Shown: in pieces, positions 19,939 to 30,309 of the stretch
Layout of the letters: each line of letters opens with the position of its first letter
Position numbering within the stretch: the first letter of the stretch is position 1
NCBI GenBank assembly: GCA_049487715.1
Contig: CP150563.1
Coordinates: forward strand, 372,001-436,000
Direction: 5' to 3'
Length of the DNA stretch: 64,000 nt
From: Pycnococcus provasolii
Taxonomy: Eukaryota; Chlorophyta; Pseudoscourfieldiophyceae; Pseudoscourfieldiales
The notes under the pieces: generated by a model
Told to the model about the DNA's origin: nothing
Databases searched by the model: none
Seen by the model: the letters and a program-made list of their open reading frames with translations, nothing else
Program-made: the position numbers and the translations under genes

Positions 19939-20925
19939 ATGCACGTGGACCGTGGTGATGGCGCTGCGACGCGTGCATCGGTGTCGGCCTCGACGGCGGA
20001 TGTGCGCGAGACCGCATGGATGCATCGCGATCACGGCGGCGCAGTGTGCGTGATGACAACCACGCGACCTGGAATTGTGCTCAATGCGGAAGATCGCGCC
20101 AAGGGGAGGACGGAACTCATGTGCGCTGCTGCGGGTGGACACACAAGCGTGATTTCGGCGATTCTCAACCACGAGCCGGGCGTCGACCTCGAGGCCAAGG
20201 ACAACGAGCAGGAATCGACCGCGGTGCTTTACGCTGCATTGCACGGACAGGTTTCTGCGATGCAAATGCTTGTGGAATACGGCGCAGACGTGAACGCCAA
20301 GAACGACGATGGACAAGGAGTGCTATTCGTGGCTGCTTTCGACGGACACGTCGGGATCATCGAGCCGGCGATAGCTGCTGGCGTGAATGTGCAAACGAAG
20401 AGCAATGAAGGCGGTACCGCACTCCACTGCGCCGCCGCATGTGGGCATGTGTCGTTCACGAAGGCTCTTCTTGCAGCTGGCGCGGATGCGTGCGCCATGG
20501 ACGACGTGAAAGTCACGCCGTTGATGACAGCTTCTCGCGGCGGATTCCTCGAGGTTGTGGGGGCACTCCTCGAATCGTGCGGCGCACAGTGCCATTCGTG
20601 CGTGAACGCGAAAGATAAAGACGGCCAGACAGCGATGAATTACGCCATGATGTACAACCAAGACAACGTCGCAGTCCCGATCTTGAGGGCACTCATCGCC
20701 GCGGGCGCCGACGTCAATTCCACGATGGACCAAGGACGGGGTGCATCATGGAGCCAAGGAATCTGTCTGCATTCCATGGCGAGGATCAAGGGGCACCGTG
20801 CGTGCGCGAACTTGCTGCTAAGTGCCGGAGCTGAGCCAGACCCTCAACTCGACGACGCGCGGGCGGCGAGGATGTCGATGATAACCATCAATCCTGGCGA
20901 GGGCGCTGACTGCACGATTCAGTGA
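19939..20925 (+). CDS. Ankyrin-repeat protein
   Basis: ATG 19939 gives 328 residues. About seven ankyrin repeats are readable, for example GRTELMCAAAGGHTSVISAIL, ESTAVLYAALHGQVSAMQML and GTALHCAAACGHVSFTKALL. The C-terminal repeats are looser. No signal peptide, membrane span or catalytic domain is visible. Ankyrin arrays are protein-binding scaffolds, and nothing in the sequence identifies the partner. A TGTAA lies at 20990-20994, after the stop. It is unrelated in detail to the ankyrin array of the large SAM/ankyrin protein. Confidence 0.82.
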   Translation: MHVDRGDGAATRASVSASTADVRETAWMHRDHGGAVCVMTTTRPGIVLNAEDRAKGRTELMCAAAGGHTSVISAILNHEPGVDLEAKDNEQESTAVLYAALHGQVSAMQMLVEYGADVNAKNDDGQGVLFVAAFDGHVGIIEPAIAAGVNVQTKSNEGGTALHCAAACGHVSFTKALLAAGADACAMDDVKVTPLMTASRGGFLEVVGALLESCGAQCHSCVNAKDKDGQTAMNYAMMYNQDNVAVPILRALIAAGADVNSTMDQGRGASWSQGICLHSMARIKGHRACANLLLSAGAEPDPQLDDARAARMSMITINPGEGADCTIQ

Positions 20926-21016
20926 TTCATTGCTGCTGAAGTGCTGATGGTGATGTATTGGGACGATTTAGGAGGACAACATATTCTGTTGTAACAATAA
21001 ACTTGCTTGCTTGCAG

Positions 21017-21173
21017 TCGTTCGGCGGACACGCACAAGGACCGCGAGCAGTGGGTGGTTGGCGAGTACTTCGCGACGAGCATGTTGTGCAGTTTCGAGTG
21101 CAGCGACAAGCGCGCGAAGATCTACGACCTGCAGTTCGTCGACTTCTTCAACGTTACCGCCAACCAACGCTGA
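21017..21173 (+). pseudogene. Orphan terminal-exon-like coding fragment
   Basis: A 51-codon open stretch with almost exclusively G/C-ending codons (…DREQWVVGEYFATSM…, ending FNVTANQR and TGA) begins right after a plausible splice acceptor (TTGCTTGCTTGCAG). No upstream exon with a matching donor is obvious; the ankyrin gene just upstream ends in its own stop. It may be the last exon of an unresolved transcript or a leftover gene fragment. I do not recognise the family. Confidence 0.4.
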
Positions 21174-21590
21174 CGTGGACATCTACGAAAGGTACCGTAG
21201 GACTAAACGCCATGGAAAATAAGTAAATAACGCCTTTTGGCGTTTGGGGGTTCGTTCACGCAGAACTCCATAATCGAAAACTCCATCCCCTAATCCATTT
21301 TCCTCGCCGCACTTTCACATTACTTTCACATTCCCATTCCCGCCCTATTAAAAGCTAGGCCTGCTTTGCACTTTTTCACTTTTTTTTCGCACGCCTGCTT
21401 CGCCTGGCTCACTTCTCTCTCCTCTCTCCTCGCTGCGTCTGCGCTGCGTCTGCTCTGCTCTGCTTTGCTGCTTCGTGGGAGTCGGCGTCTGCGTCCTCGC
21501 CTTCCGTCCTCGCGTTCGTCCTCACCGTCGCCTTCACCGTCGCCTTCACTGACCGTGCGTCGCCTTCATTCAAGCAGCAGATCTCCATGA

Positions 21591-22098
21591 ATGCAGACGC
21601 GTTCGCGCAAGGAGCGGCGGCGAAGACGGCGACGACGAATGCATCAGCATCAGCACCATCACCATCAGACAAAGCAGCAGCAGCAGGGCGCCGTTTACAA
21701 TACGCGACTCGTGCTGCTTGGCGCGGCGGGCGTGGGAAAATCTGCGCTCGTAAACACGATCGTGCATGCAACACTCGTGAAAGGTGCGCCAGTCAAGGGC
21801 GTCGTGAAGGATGATGATCTCGTCGAGGAGTCGTGCGTGCTGTGTCCTGTGCTGTGCACTGGCGGCACCGCTGAAAGCAACGATGCAGATACGGCGATCA
21901 ACGCGTTCCTCTTTGGCGAGGAGGCGGCGACGGGCGCAGGAGGCTGGAACGCACGATGGTGCGAGGAGGATGAAAAGCTTTCGTTTCTTACGCATCCACA
22001 GGCGGCACTTCACATGCAGTGCACGTCTGCAGTAGCGACAGCAGCACCACCAACGACGACGGCATCATCAACATCAACAACGACTGCGACGATGATTC

Positions 22099-22138
<40 letters not shown>

Positions 22139-24020
22139 CGAGCAAAACCTAGTCGCCGTCGAGGATACGCCGCCGTATGCGCCTGTGGGAACGCCGCTGC
22201 CCGTGGGCACGCTTCCACCCACAACGGCGTTGCCCGTAAGCGTGCGTGGCTCCAAGAATGAAGGCAAGCAGCCAACACTGTTCTTGGAAGGGAGGTGCTC
22301 ATTGCGATACCGTGACCGTGCGGACGTGTGCGCACTGCTATCAGAATGCTACGACTACGTGCTCAGCGCTGTTCCGAATTCTGCCAGGTCACTCACAGCC
22401 GACAGACTTCGACAACAGCGGCACCAACAAAATAATAAAGACAACCATCATCTCGCCAAAGATCGCGAGGAAGATGCTTGCCGATGCCTTGGGCAGCCTC
22501 CTGGCTTTGTGTTTGAGCTGCACGCAAAGCTTAGGGATGATCGCATCTTGGAGTCAGAGGCACTCGCGCAGCTACTACTGCCCGCGCGCTTTCTTCCTCT
22601 GCTTGGGACCGTGCGTGAGTACCGCGTGCGATGCCCACGCCACGACGAGGATGCGACTTCCGCTAAAGCGACTGGGAAAAGAGGCGTCGGCGCCGTAGAT
22701 GAGGAAGCTGGCTACAACACAACGCGCGCACGAGCCATCCTCGCAAAGCTACACACGTATCTTCTACGCAATGCCACGGGTCCGTGGTCACATTGGGGAC
22801 TGCTCGACGCGAGCAGCGCCGTGGACATGGTGGTTCCATCAAACCTGCCCGTGACCGCCATCGTCGACACTCCCGGCTTGCAGTCGCATGGAACCTCGTT
22901 CATGGCGAACAATGCAAGAAGTCGGTGGGCACTTGTGCAGGCGCTTCGTGACGGCAGCGCAAGCCACGCCATCTGGATGCCAGACGTGGGTCATCACATA
23001 AACTCCACGCCGACAGCGACGGGAACATGTGACGCAGATTACATCGCGGCTGTGCCCTCATGGCCTCTGGGAACGGGCGCCGCTTCAGCCATGGCTGTGG
23101 CTGTTGCCGCGTTGCTTGACAGCGGCGCATTCGATATGTTCGATGACGCTGGTGTCTGGCAATCATGGCTTGCGCCGCAGAGCAGCGACGATGCGAAGGC
23201 AGCACCATCGTCTTCCCCGGAGTCGGCGAAGAAGGACCCTGTGCCGTGCAGTGGCGCATTCCTGTGGGTCCGCAACCATTTCCTAACAAGCCAGCGAACA
23301 GTGTCTCGCCGCCGCGCGGTAGATCGCACGTTCCTTACCATGCAACGTCGCCATCTGGCAAGCTCGATGCTAGACTCGCCCCTTGGTAGAGATGGCTTCC
23401 CCGCCGTGCTGCCGCCGTGCTTCGTCGTCGACTGCGGCACGCCGGCAGACATAGAAGAATTTATGGATTACCTGCGCCATCTGACTCGACGCGATGTCAC
23501 GGCGACTTCGCCAGGCCAGATCAGCACGAGTGCCCAAGGAGTGGTGGAGGTGCTCAAGACTCGAAGCCGTGCGATGATGGCAGGGCGAGCAATACTTTCC
23601 GCTTGCAACAGTCTGGTGAATTCGTACTTCGGTGGTGGTGCCGCAGGCAGCAGTGCAGCCGCTGCCCCATCAGTCAACGCGGCGAGGAGCGAAGATCCAG
23701 CCATGCTGGACGATGGGACTGGTCACGATGGCGATCATGACGAAGCCGATCCTATCGTGAATGACGACGTAGTCATGGACGCTGTCAACGAGCAGCAATA
23801 CCAGGTGGTACCTTACTGCTTCGCCGACGTGAACCAAGCTATGGAGGAAGGGGAAGAGCAAGTGACGGAAGACACGCGAGTCGATGGCGACGACGACTCG
23901 GCTGCCGCTGCTCTACGGAGCTTGGCCACCTCTGATTTACCAATGTGCACAGCGCATCTGCACCTCGATGATGATTCACCACCGCCGCCGCCGCCGCCGT
24001 CGGAGGAAGAAGAGGAAGAA

Positions 24021-24055
<35 letters not shown>

Positions 24056-24937
24056 ACCTTGCGACCACTACGCAATTGAAGCTGGCGGGGCGTACTCTTT
24101 CGATGGCACGGCATCAGCTTCGACGTACAGTCGCAGGCGCGGCCTGGCCACTCCTGGGTTTACGGCGCGCCTGTGGGGTTCAGCAGTCAACAACGGTGGC
24201 GGCAATCCAGATGAGAATCGTGACGACGCGAACCCTCCTTCTGCTCATGGCGCTGGCAATGCCCTTGCCAATGCGCTCGCGATCCTATCACGCGACGTGC
24301 CTGTGCCCCCGCTCGACTCGCCACCCACGATGACGCTGACGGCGCGAAAGCGCCGCGCCATGCAGCTTCGCGAGGATGGCGAAGGGGAAGAGGTGTGCAG
24401 TCCTCCACCGACACGTCCCAAGCGAAGGCGTGGACGTGCTGTGGTGGCCGATGCCAACGTGGGTGGGGTGCGGGTGCGGTCGATGAAAGCAACGACGTGG
24501 TGGTTGCGGCTGCAGACGAATGCACTCCCCCGCCTCCTCCAGCCCCTCCGTCGAGGCCGACGTCATCCAAGACGCGCAAGCGCCGCCGCGCTACGTCTGT
24601 CGATGCTGACACGGCAGTGGACGAGGATGATAACGACGGCGCGGCGATGATGGCGATGGCAGATGAGTGCTCACCCACCACGCCTCCAGTCATGCAGCAC
24701 AAGCCGACATCAGCGAGGCGCAAGAGTCGCCGTGCGGTGGGTGCGTGCGCGAATGATGAGGCCATTGGCAACGACGACGATGCGGCACCGCAGGCGGGTG
24801 CGGATGCTTGGCAAGCCACCGTGGCTCCTTCCACCTCTGTCGGTGCGCGTTCCGAGCCCGCGCGTCGTACGAGGCGTCGCACGGGTGGCGGTGCAGCTTG
24901 GCACGGCAAGAATGGGAAAGGTGGCTGGTGGACTTAA
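21591..24937 (+). CDS. P-loop GTPase-like protein with low-complexity tail; probable frameshift near 24470
   Basis: A basic/His-rich N-terminus is followed by a Walker A/G1 motif (LLGAAGVGKSALVN) and a G3 motif (VDTPGLQSHG, near 22866). This suggests a dynamin-, GIMAP- or septin-like GTP-binding fold; I see no clear NKxD. Long insertions include poly-Asn (about 22099-22139), poly-Pro and poly-Glu (24001-24056). The single open frame ends at 24650, but its last 60 codons lose composition. From about 24475 the -1-shifted frame takes over with the same character (DECTPPPPP, KRRRATSVDAD, DECSPTTPP) and ends in GKNGKGGWWT at 24937. The repeated acidic/E-C-x-P-P-P/KRR theme before and after the switch argues that one base is missing in this sequence (or was lost in the strain). 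I therefore give the gene end as 24937. Confidence 0.6.
22099..22139 (+). repeat. (AAC)n microsatellite coding poly-Asn
   Basis: About 13 uninterrupted AAC codons encode polyasparagine inside the GTPase-like gene. Confidence 0.9.
24001..24056 (+). repeat. (GAA/GAG)n microsatellite coding poly-Glu
   Basis: About 18 consecutive GAA or GAG codons follow a short (CCG)n poly-Pro run within the GTPase-like gene. Confidence 0.9.
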
Positions 24938-25015
24938 ACTTGACGTGAGAAGTGGTGATGTCGAGTGACCCTATTATTTTGATTTTTTAATTTACATAAA
25001 ATATTGCAGGCAAAA

Positions 25016-26090
25016 TTACATTATATGAACATCGGTCATGAACGGAAAGTTGGCGCTGAGAGTGGCGTAGTCGTCCACCTCGTCTTCCTCGTCGTCCTCT
25101 GGAGTCGGCGCCTGGCCGTACTCGTTGTCGCCCCAGCACGCGATGCTTCCGTCGCGTCGAAGCGCCAACGAGTGAAATTCACCCGCGGCGATCGCGACGA
25201 AGTCGCCAGGTATTCCGTCGGGAGGCGCTTCGTCGCCAGGTATTCCGTCGGGAGGCGCCTCGCCGTAGCCGTCGTAGCCAAAGCAAGCGACGCTCCCGTC
25301 GCGTCGAAGCGCCAGCGAGTGGAAAGCACCCGCGGCAATCGCAACGAAGTCACCTGGTATTCCGTCGGGAGGCGCCTGGCCGTAGTTATTGACTCCCCAG
25401 CACGCAATGCTTCCGTCGCGTCGAAGCGCCACCGTGTTACTATAACCTGCGGCGATAGCGACGAAGTCGCCAGGTATGCCGTCGGGAGGCGCCTGGCCGT
25501 CGTCGTTCCGTCCCCAGCACGCGACGCTGCCGTCGACTCGTAGTGCCAGCGAGTGTGTATCACCTGCGGCGATAGCGACGAAGTCGCCAGGTATGCCGTC
25601 GGGAGGCGCTTGACCGTAGTGGTTGTAGCCAAAGCACGCAATGCTTCCGTCGCGTCGTAGCGCCACCGTGTGTTCATAACCTGCGGCGATAGCGACGAAG
25701 TCGCCAGGTATTCCGTCGGGAGGCGCCTGGTCGTATTCGTTGTAGCCAAAGCACGCAATGCTTCCGTCGCGTCGAAGCGCCACCGCGTGATTATGACCTG
25801 CGGCTATAGCGACGAAGTCGCCAGGTATTCCGTCGGGAGGCGCTTGGCCGAAGTTGTTTCTTCCCCAGCCCGCGATGCTTCTGTTACGTCTCAGCGCGAG
25901 CGAGTGGTCACCACCCGCCGCAAGGTTCGCGTTCGCTCGTGCCAAGGTTTTTCTTCTCACCTTAATCTTTTCGATTCGTCGCGGTTTGTGCACGACAACG
26001 AGCCATTGACGCCAGACGTCTATGGCGTCGTCTCGCAGCTTGTCTGCGTCGTTTATGTCGGCATGTCCACAAATGTCCCTGTTCCAGTTT
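25016..26090 (-). CDS. RCC1-like seven-bladed beta-propeller protein (copy B), first exon unresolved
   Basis: Seven 39-residue blades have the consensus GQAPPDGIPGDFVAIAAGxxHSLALRRDGSIACWGxN. A 10-residue partial unit (EAPPDGIPGD) is duplicated in tandem at about 25206-25256. No ATG exists near the first blade. The frame stays open upstream to about 26090 with a plausible N-terminal domain (CGHADINDADKL, DDAIDVWRQWLVVV), ending at an in-frame stop beside acceptor-like TAG and CAG sequences. A short upstream first exon with the start codon is therefore likely but was not located. The W-x-x-W and basic run are shared with copies A and C. TGTAA signals in minus orientation overlap and follow the stop (25016-25020, 24992-24996). 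The high similarity of its blades suggests recent expansion or conversion. Confidence 0.75.
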
Positions 26091-26652
26091 ACTGTAGACT
26101 ACAGGTATAACGTGCAAGGCCATCCAAAATGCCTTCTTGCCCCAACAACTTTGTTTGTTTGCCAATTGCCAGAGACTTTCCAGTTGGCAGACAAACTGAC
26201 AGAGCTTGCCAGTTACCACCTAGGGTACGTGAATAAAGAGCTTGCCCGAATATTCGCGGCCGGCCGATGCATCAGGTGCTATCAGGCGTCCGGGATATTA
26301 GGAGCGGATCCCCCACCGGCCGCAAAGGAACAGGAAACAGGAAACACAGGAACTTGCAAATTAACAACGCACCTATTACCAAACACAAGTACAGTAGAAC
26401 TACAAAGTAGAACTGTACGATCCCATGTAAAAAGTTTTTACAGTAGATGGAAAGGGAACTTGGAAGGGGAAGAATAAAGTGGTGAGCCTCACCAACGTTC
26501 TGGTCAAACTTAACTTAACTTCAATAATGCATTCAATGAACGATTAAGGTTAAATCGGCATTCTTGAAACTTGCCACTTGCCCCTTGCCAGCTCGTTCGT
26601 TCCCCCCTCCCTCGCGGCCATTTCTTTCCATTGTATTCTACGTGCGGCCATA
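26091..26652. other. Divergent intergenic region
   Basis: This holds the 5' flanks of RCC1-like copy B (minus) and the EF-hand gene (plus). Readable motifs are TACAGTA (about 26391 and 26450), GTAAAAAGTTTTTACAG (about 26426) and TTAACTTAACTT (about 26510). No gene other than the possible first exon of copy B is expected. Confidence 0.5.
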
Positions 26653-28032
26653 ATGGCGGACGCTCACGTGGATTCATCCCCTTCCATTCCAGTTCCTGTT
26701 CCTGTTCCTGTTCCACATATAGGGGCTCGTCCTCTCGACATATTCGCTTTATTAAAACAAGCTCTGCAACACTCGGAAACGACATCCCTTACATTGTTCC
26801 GGAAGTTTGACAAGAACGGAAACGGACGACTCGAACACAGGGAGTACAAACTCTTCTTCCAGCACCTGTGCCCAGGAGTGACGCAAACGGATATCGACTA
26901 CTTCGTCGTCATGCTCGACGTTGGGCCGTCAACCGCCGCCGTCAAAAATCATACGCTCGAATTCGAGGAACTCAAGAGAGCTGTGGAAGTGTGCTACATC
27001 TACGGCCTCAGAGTGCGTGAGCACAAGGAGGTGGCGCAGGTTGCCATGGACAAACTCGCAGACTTAGTCACGAAAAACGAAAAGAAGGCGCGAAGGCTAT
27101 TCAAAAAGCACGACAACGACAACAGCGGATGCCTCGACTACGTTGAACTCGTGAAACTGTTCCGAGAACTCGTTCCAAATATCACACTCGCAGAGCTCAG
27201 GTACATCATGGCGAACGTGTGCTACCTCGACGTCGACGGGAACGGGCGACTCACGTTCAAGGAGCTCAAGTTCAGCCTCGACCACGAGTACCGCGTCAAG
27301 TGCATCGAGGAAGCGGAGAAGGCGCGCGTCGACGACGAGGCGAGGAAGGCGGAGGAGGAACGCCTGAGGCTAGAGCGCATCAAGGCGGAGGAGGAGGCGC
27401 GACTTGCGGCAGAAGCGGAGAGGCAGCGCCTAGAGGAGGAGATGCAGCGCCTCGAGAAGGAGCGCGAGATTGAGCGCCAGCGCATGGAGGAGGAGGCGAA
27501 GCGCTTGGAGGCGGAGAGGCTGCGGATGGAGGAGGAGAAGCGAAAGCTCGAGGAAGCGGAGGCGGACGCGGAGAGGCGGAAGAAGGAGGCTGAGGAGGCT
27601 GCTATGCGTGCGGAGGAGGACGCTAGGCGGCGCAAGGCAGAGCAGGAGAAGGAGCTCGCGCGCCTCGCGCATTTGCGCAACCTTGCCGCGGAGCGTCATC
27701 GCCAGAAGCTCGAGAAGTTCGGCTTCGAGGAGCTGAACTTGGTGGACACGCACATCACGCCCACGTACAAGCACGCGTGCACGGATCCTGAGATTCGGCC
27801 TGTTCCCGTGCGTGTGACGCGCATCGCGAAGCGTTATCCGCGCAATCGTCTGCAAACCCCTCCCGATACGATGCGTTATTCTTATTATAAGTACTACGGT
27901 TTCGCGGGCCGCGGTGCTTGCACGAGCTGGGCGCACCAGCCTTGCCGTCCGACGCCCAAGACCGCGAAGGGTCGCGAGCCTTCGACGATGAGCCAGGAGG
28001 ACTGGAACCTGTTTTTGGAGGATCTCGTGTAG
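26653..28032 (+). CDS. EF-hand / long coiled-coil protein
   Basis: ATG 26653 (ATAATGGCGG) gives 459 residues. After a Val/Pro repeat (VPVPVPVPH) come EF-hands with complete calcium loops at DKNGNGRLEHRE, DNDNSGCLDYVE and DVDGNGRLTFKE. A fourth, degenerate hand lies between the first two (around LEFEELKRAVE). From about residue 225 to 365 an uninterrupted Glu/Arg/Lys-rich helix (EEERLRLERIKAEEEA type) forms a coiled coil. The C-terminal 90 residues are Pro/Tyr/Arg-rich (RYSYYKYYGFAG) and end EDWNLFLEDLV. It is probably a calcium-responsive cytoskeletal or ciliary structural protein; that role is inferred from architecture only. Confidence 0.82.
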   Translation: MADAHVDSSPSIPVPVPVPVPHIGARPLDIFALLKQALQHSETTSLTLFRKFDKNGNGRLEHREYKLFFQHLCPGVTQTDIDYFVVMLDVGPSTAAVKNHTLEFEELKRAVEVCYIYGLRVREHKEVAQVAMDKLADLVTKNEKKARRLFKKHDNDNSGCLDYVELVKLFRELVPNITLAELRYIMANVCYLDVDGNGRLTFKELKFSLDHEYRVKCIEEAEKARVDDEARKAEEERLRLERIKAEEEARLAAEAERQRLEEEMQRLEKEREIERQRMEEEAKRLEAERLRMEEEKRKLEEAEADAERRKKEAEEAAMRAEEDARRRKAEQEKELARLAHLRNLAAERHRQKLEKFGFEELNLVDTHITPTYKHACTDPEIRPVPVRVTRIAKRYPRNRLQTPPDTMRYSYYKYYGFAGRGACTSWAHQPCRPTPKTAKGREPSTMSQEDWNLFLEDLV

Positions 28033-28499
28033 GTGGGACCTTCTAGAAGCTGAAGCTGTGTTACGGTACGGTAATCTTCCTTTCATCACTTTCATCATTC
28101 TTTCCCAGTGCGCCATATTTGTTTTCCCATACATGTGCATGTGCGTGTGCTTACTGTAATGGTGTGTCATGACTTGAGCCTACCCTAGCGTGACTGCGTG
28201 AGCCTTAGACTATCCGGGTAAGGTACTGCTCAGGTCATTCAGGTGGTCAACAAAACAAGGCTCTCCTGTACAGGTCTCGTACTACGACACATAATCTTAC
28301 AGTATCATAAATCTTCCCGTTTTATAAAACTCTTCACTCCCGTTTCGACAGTCGACAGATTCGTTTATGAGTAAAAACGTTTTAGACAATTTTCTTTCCA
28401 TGTCAGCCTGGTAAGACTAATTTCTGCGTCAAAGAGTTCTTTCATTATTACAGTACATGCAACAACATTCATTATAGAAAGATCGCATCGCACAGTCGA
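28033..28499. other. Convergent intergenic region, 3' flanks only
   Basis: AT-richer DNA between two stop codons. It contains TACAGTA words and CATGTCAGCCTGGTA (about 28399), a sequence that recurs at about 30017. No coding signal is seen. Confidence 0.5.
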
Positions 28500-29537
28500 C
28501 TAGCGCACTTGCCGCGGGATTGGGCGCGGCACGAGCCTCTTAGCCTTTTCGCCGACGCCAGCTCGCAACCACGCGCACGCCACCACCGCCGCGCAATACG
28601 CCAGAGGGACGTACGTCGCCCGCCATAGCCACAGCTCAGGCCTCAGCGCTCGAAACTCCGCCATCAGCAAGACGTCGTGGTTGGGTAACTGGTTCTCCGC
28701 CGCGAGACCAAAGCTCGTGACATAGTGCCCTCGCGCGAGCTGCCATCCGCCGTACATTCCAGCGTACTTGAGCTGGCAGCAGTGTCGGTTGAGCCCGATG
28801 AAGCCGGCGATGATGTACCGAGTTCCGCCCGTGACCTCCGCGCCGGCATGAAAATTCTTGCCTCCGTGCACGAGCATGTGGCCCTTAGGCACACGGTACA
28901 GCGTGAAGCTCCCCCAGACGTCGCTCCGTTTCGGCCAGGCGCCGGATTCGCCGTTGGAATCGCCGATGGCATCTGCGAAACTGCCCGCCGGGTTGTCTTT
29001 GGCATTCCGTGCGTGACGATACGCGTAGACTCGAGTGCCGCCTCCCTCGTAGTCGGTGGGGTCGGAGAGGCCGACGTTGAAAGAGACAAACGAGCTGTCG
29101 CGGTGTCGTGCAAGACCTGGTTGGTCGTCAGAGCCGGCGGCGTAGCGCACGAGGAAGATGTCGTTGACACTCAGGCGGTCGAACTGCGTCAGGTTGCAGC
29201 GTTTTCTCACGTTGCTCTCCACGGCGTCGAACGTGCGGTTCAGGACCGGCCAAGCACCGGGGAGAACTGTCCACGGCAGGTCCGTCGTTTCGTACCTGTG
29301 GTGGCGCGTTTTCGTCCACCCGTGCACTGCGGCGTAGGCCTCGGCTTCCTGGACGAGCGCGTCCGCCTCATCGCGTGTCATGACGTTTGCAAGTACGTTC
29401 ACCGGGCATAACGAGCGCAGATCTGACGTATCTTCGCTCACGCACCCGCCAACGCACTCGGGAGGACGCTTCGCCAACAGCGCACTCGTTGACCTCAACT
29501 GACTCGTCAACACGACGAGCACGAGCAGAGCGCACAT
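28500..29537 (-). CDS. 2-oxoglutarate/Fe(II) dioxygenase, prolyl-4-hydroxylase-like
   Basis: ATG 29537 gives 345 residues beginning with a signal peptide (MCALLVLVVLTSQLRSTSA). An ATG at 29741 is in frame but would add a non-hydrophobic extension. The double-stranded beta-helix shows the iron ligands HRD (LARHRDSSFVSFNVGLS) and the distal histidine and 2OG-binding arginine in FHAGAEVTGGTRYIIAGF. An YEGGGTRVYAY strand lies between them, as in P4H enzymes. A C-terminal hydrophobic stretch (YVPLAYCAAVVACAWL) may anchor the protein. It probably hydroxylates a prolyl or related residue of secretory proteins in the ER/Golgi. The 5' end faces the sulfatase gene divergently. Confidence 0.83.
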   Translation of the reverse strand: MCALLVLVVLTSQLRSTSALLAKRPPECVGGCVSEDTSDLRSLCPVNVLANVMTRDEADALVQEAEAYAAVHGWTKTRHHRYETTDLPWTVLPGAWPVLNRTFDAVESNVRKRCNLTQFDRLSVNDIFLVRYAAGSDDQPGLARHRDSSFVSFNVGLSDPTDYEGGGTRVYAYRHARNAKDNPAGSFADAIGDSNGESGAWPKRSDVWGSFTLYRVPKGHMLVHGGKNFHAGAEVTGGTRYIIAGFIGLNRHCCQLKYAGMYGGWQLARGHYVTSFGLAAENQLPNHDVLLMAEFRALRPELWLWRATYVPLAYCAAVVACAWLRAGVGEKAKRLVPRPIPRQVR

Positions 29538-29741
29538 CACGCCGTCCCTTGCAGGCCCACAAGCAAACCGACGGCGACTTGCACAAACGCAATGGCTCGC
29601 CGACCCCTTTTTCCCGAGGCACAGTACAAAGCACACCGCCGCAAGTCCATCACGTCCATCACGCATGTTTGCGGGAGCCGGGAGGCGTCGACGGACCCTT
29701 AAGGGCACGTTGTGCATTGTATTGTGTCTCCCTCCCTTCAT

Positions 29742-30309
29742 TTTCTGATTTTTGTCTGATCGCCCTTAAAGGACCATTTTCTAAGGCCTATCCTCAACAC
29801 CCTTTGGAGTTGACCAGGTGCCACTACTGTATTCCAAGGTACCTTTAAAGGTATGGTTTGGAAGCCTGGAAGGGTGTCGGTTGCAACGGTCGCAGTCTGC
29901 ATAAACTCTTAGCGGTAACTTTACCACTAAAAACTTTAATACCACGTATGAATTAGTGTAACGTTTGCTCCAGATTCGTTTAAAGGTATGAGTAAGAAGT
30001 AGACAAGTTTCTTCGCATGTCAGCCTGGTATGAAGTACAGTAAAAAGTGGTATGTACCTTTAGTACTACCTTTATGAAGGTTCGGAATCGAGCCATGGAC
30101 CCATGGTTCTTTTCAAGGGTTGCTTTGCTTTGCTTTGACTTTTGCTTTGTCTTTGATTTTAATCAAAGCAATCCATCGATTTGATTTGCTTTGATTTTGA
30201 TATTGATTTTTTTTTGACAACACTTTTTCCAACTTTTTCCCAATCCCACCACCACGACTTGCTTCCTTCCAAAGGGATCGTAAATTTTATCGTATTTTTT
30301 TAAATAGGG
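29742..30309. other. Divergent intergenic region (2OG oxygenase / sulfatase)
   Basis: It holds ACCTTTAAAGGT (about 29840), AACTTTACC and TAAAAACTTTAAT (about 29920-29940), TACAGTA (about 30036), the CATGTCAGCCTGGTA repeat (about 30017) and a TTTGATTTTGCTTTG-rich stretch (30120-30215). These are plausible promoter elements; no gene is seen. Confidence 0.5.

Noticed and set aside
27430-28170. 246-codon minus-strand Leu/Arg-rich frame
   Set aside because: Antisense of the EF-hand protein coiled coil; GAG/GCG codons read backwards give CTC/CGC leucine/arginine.
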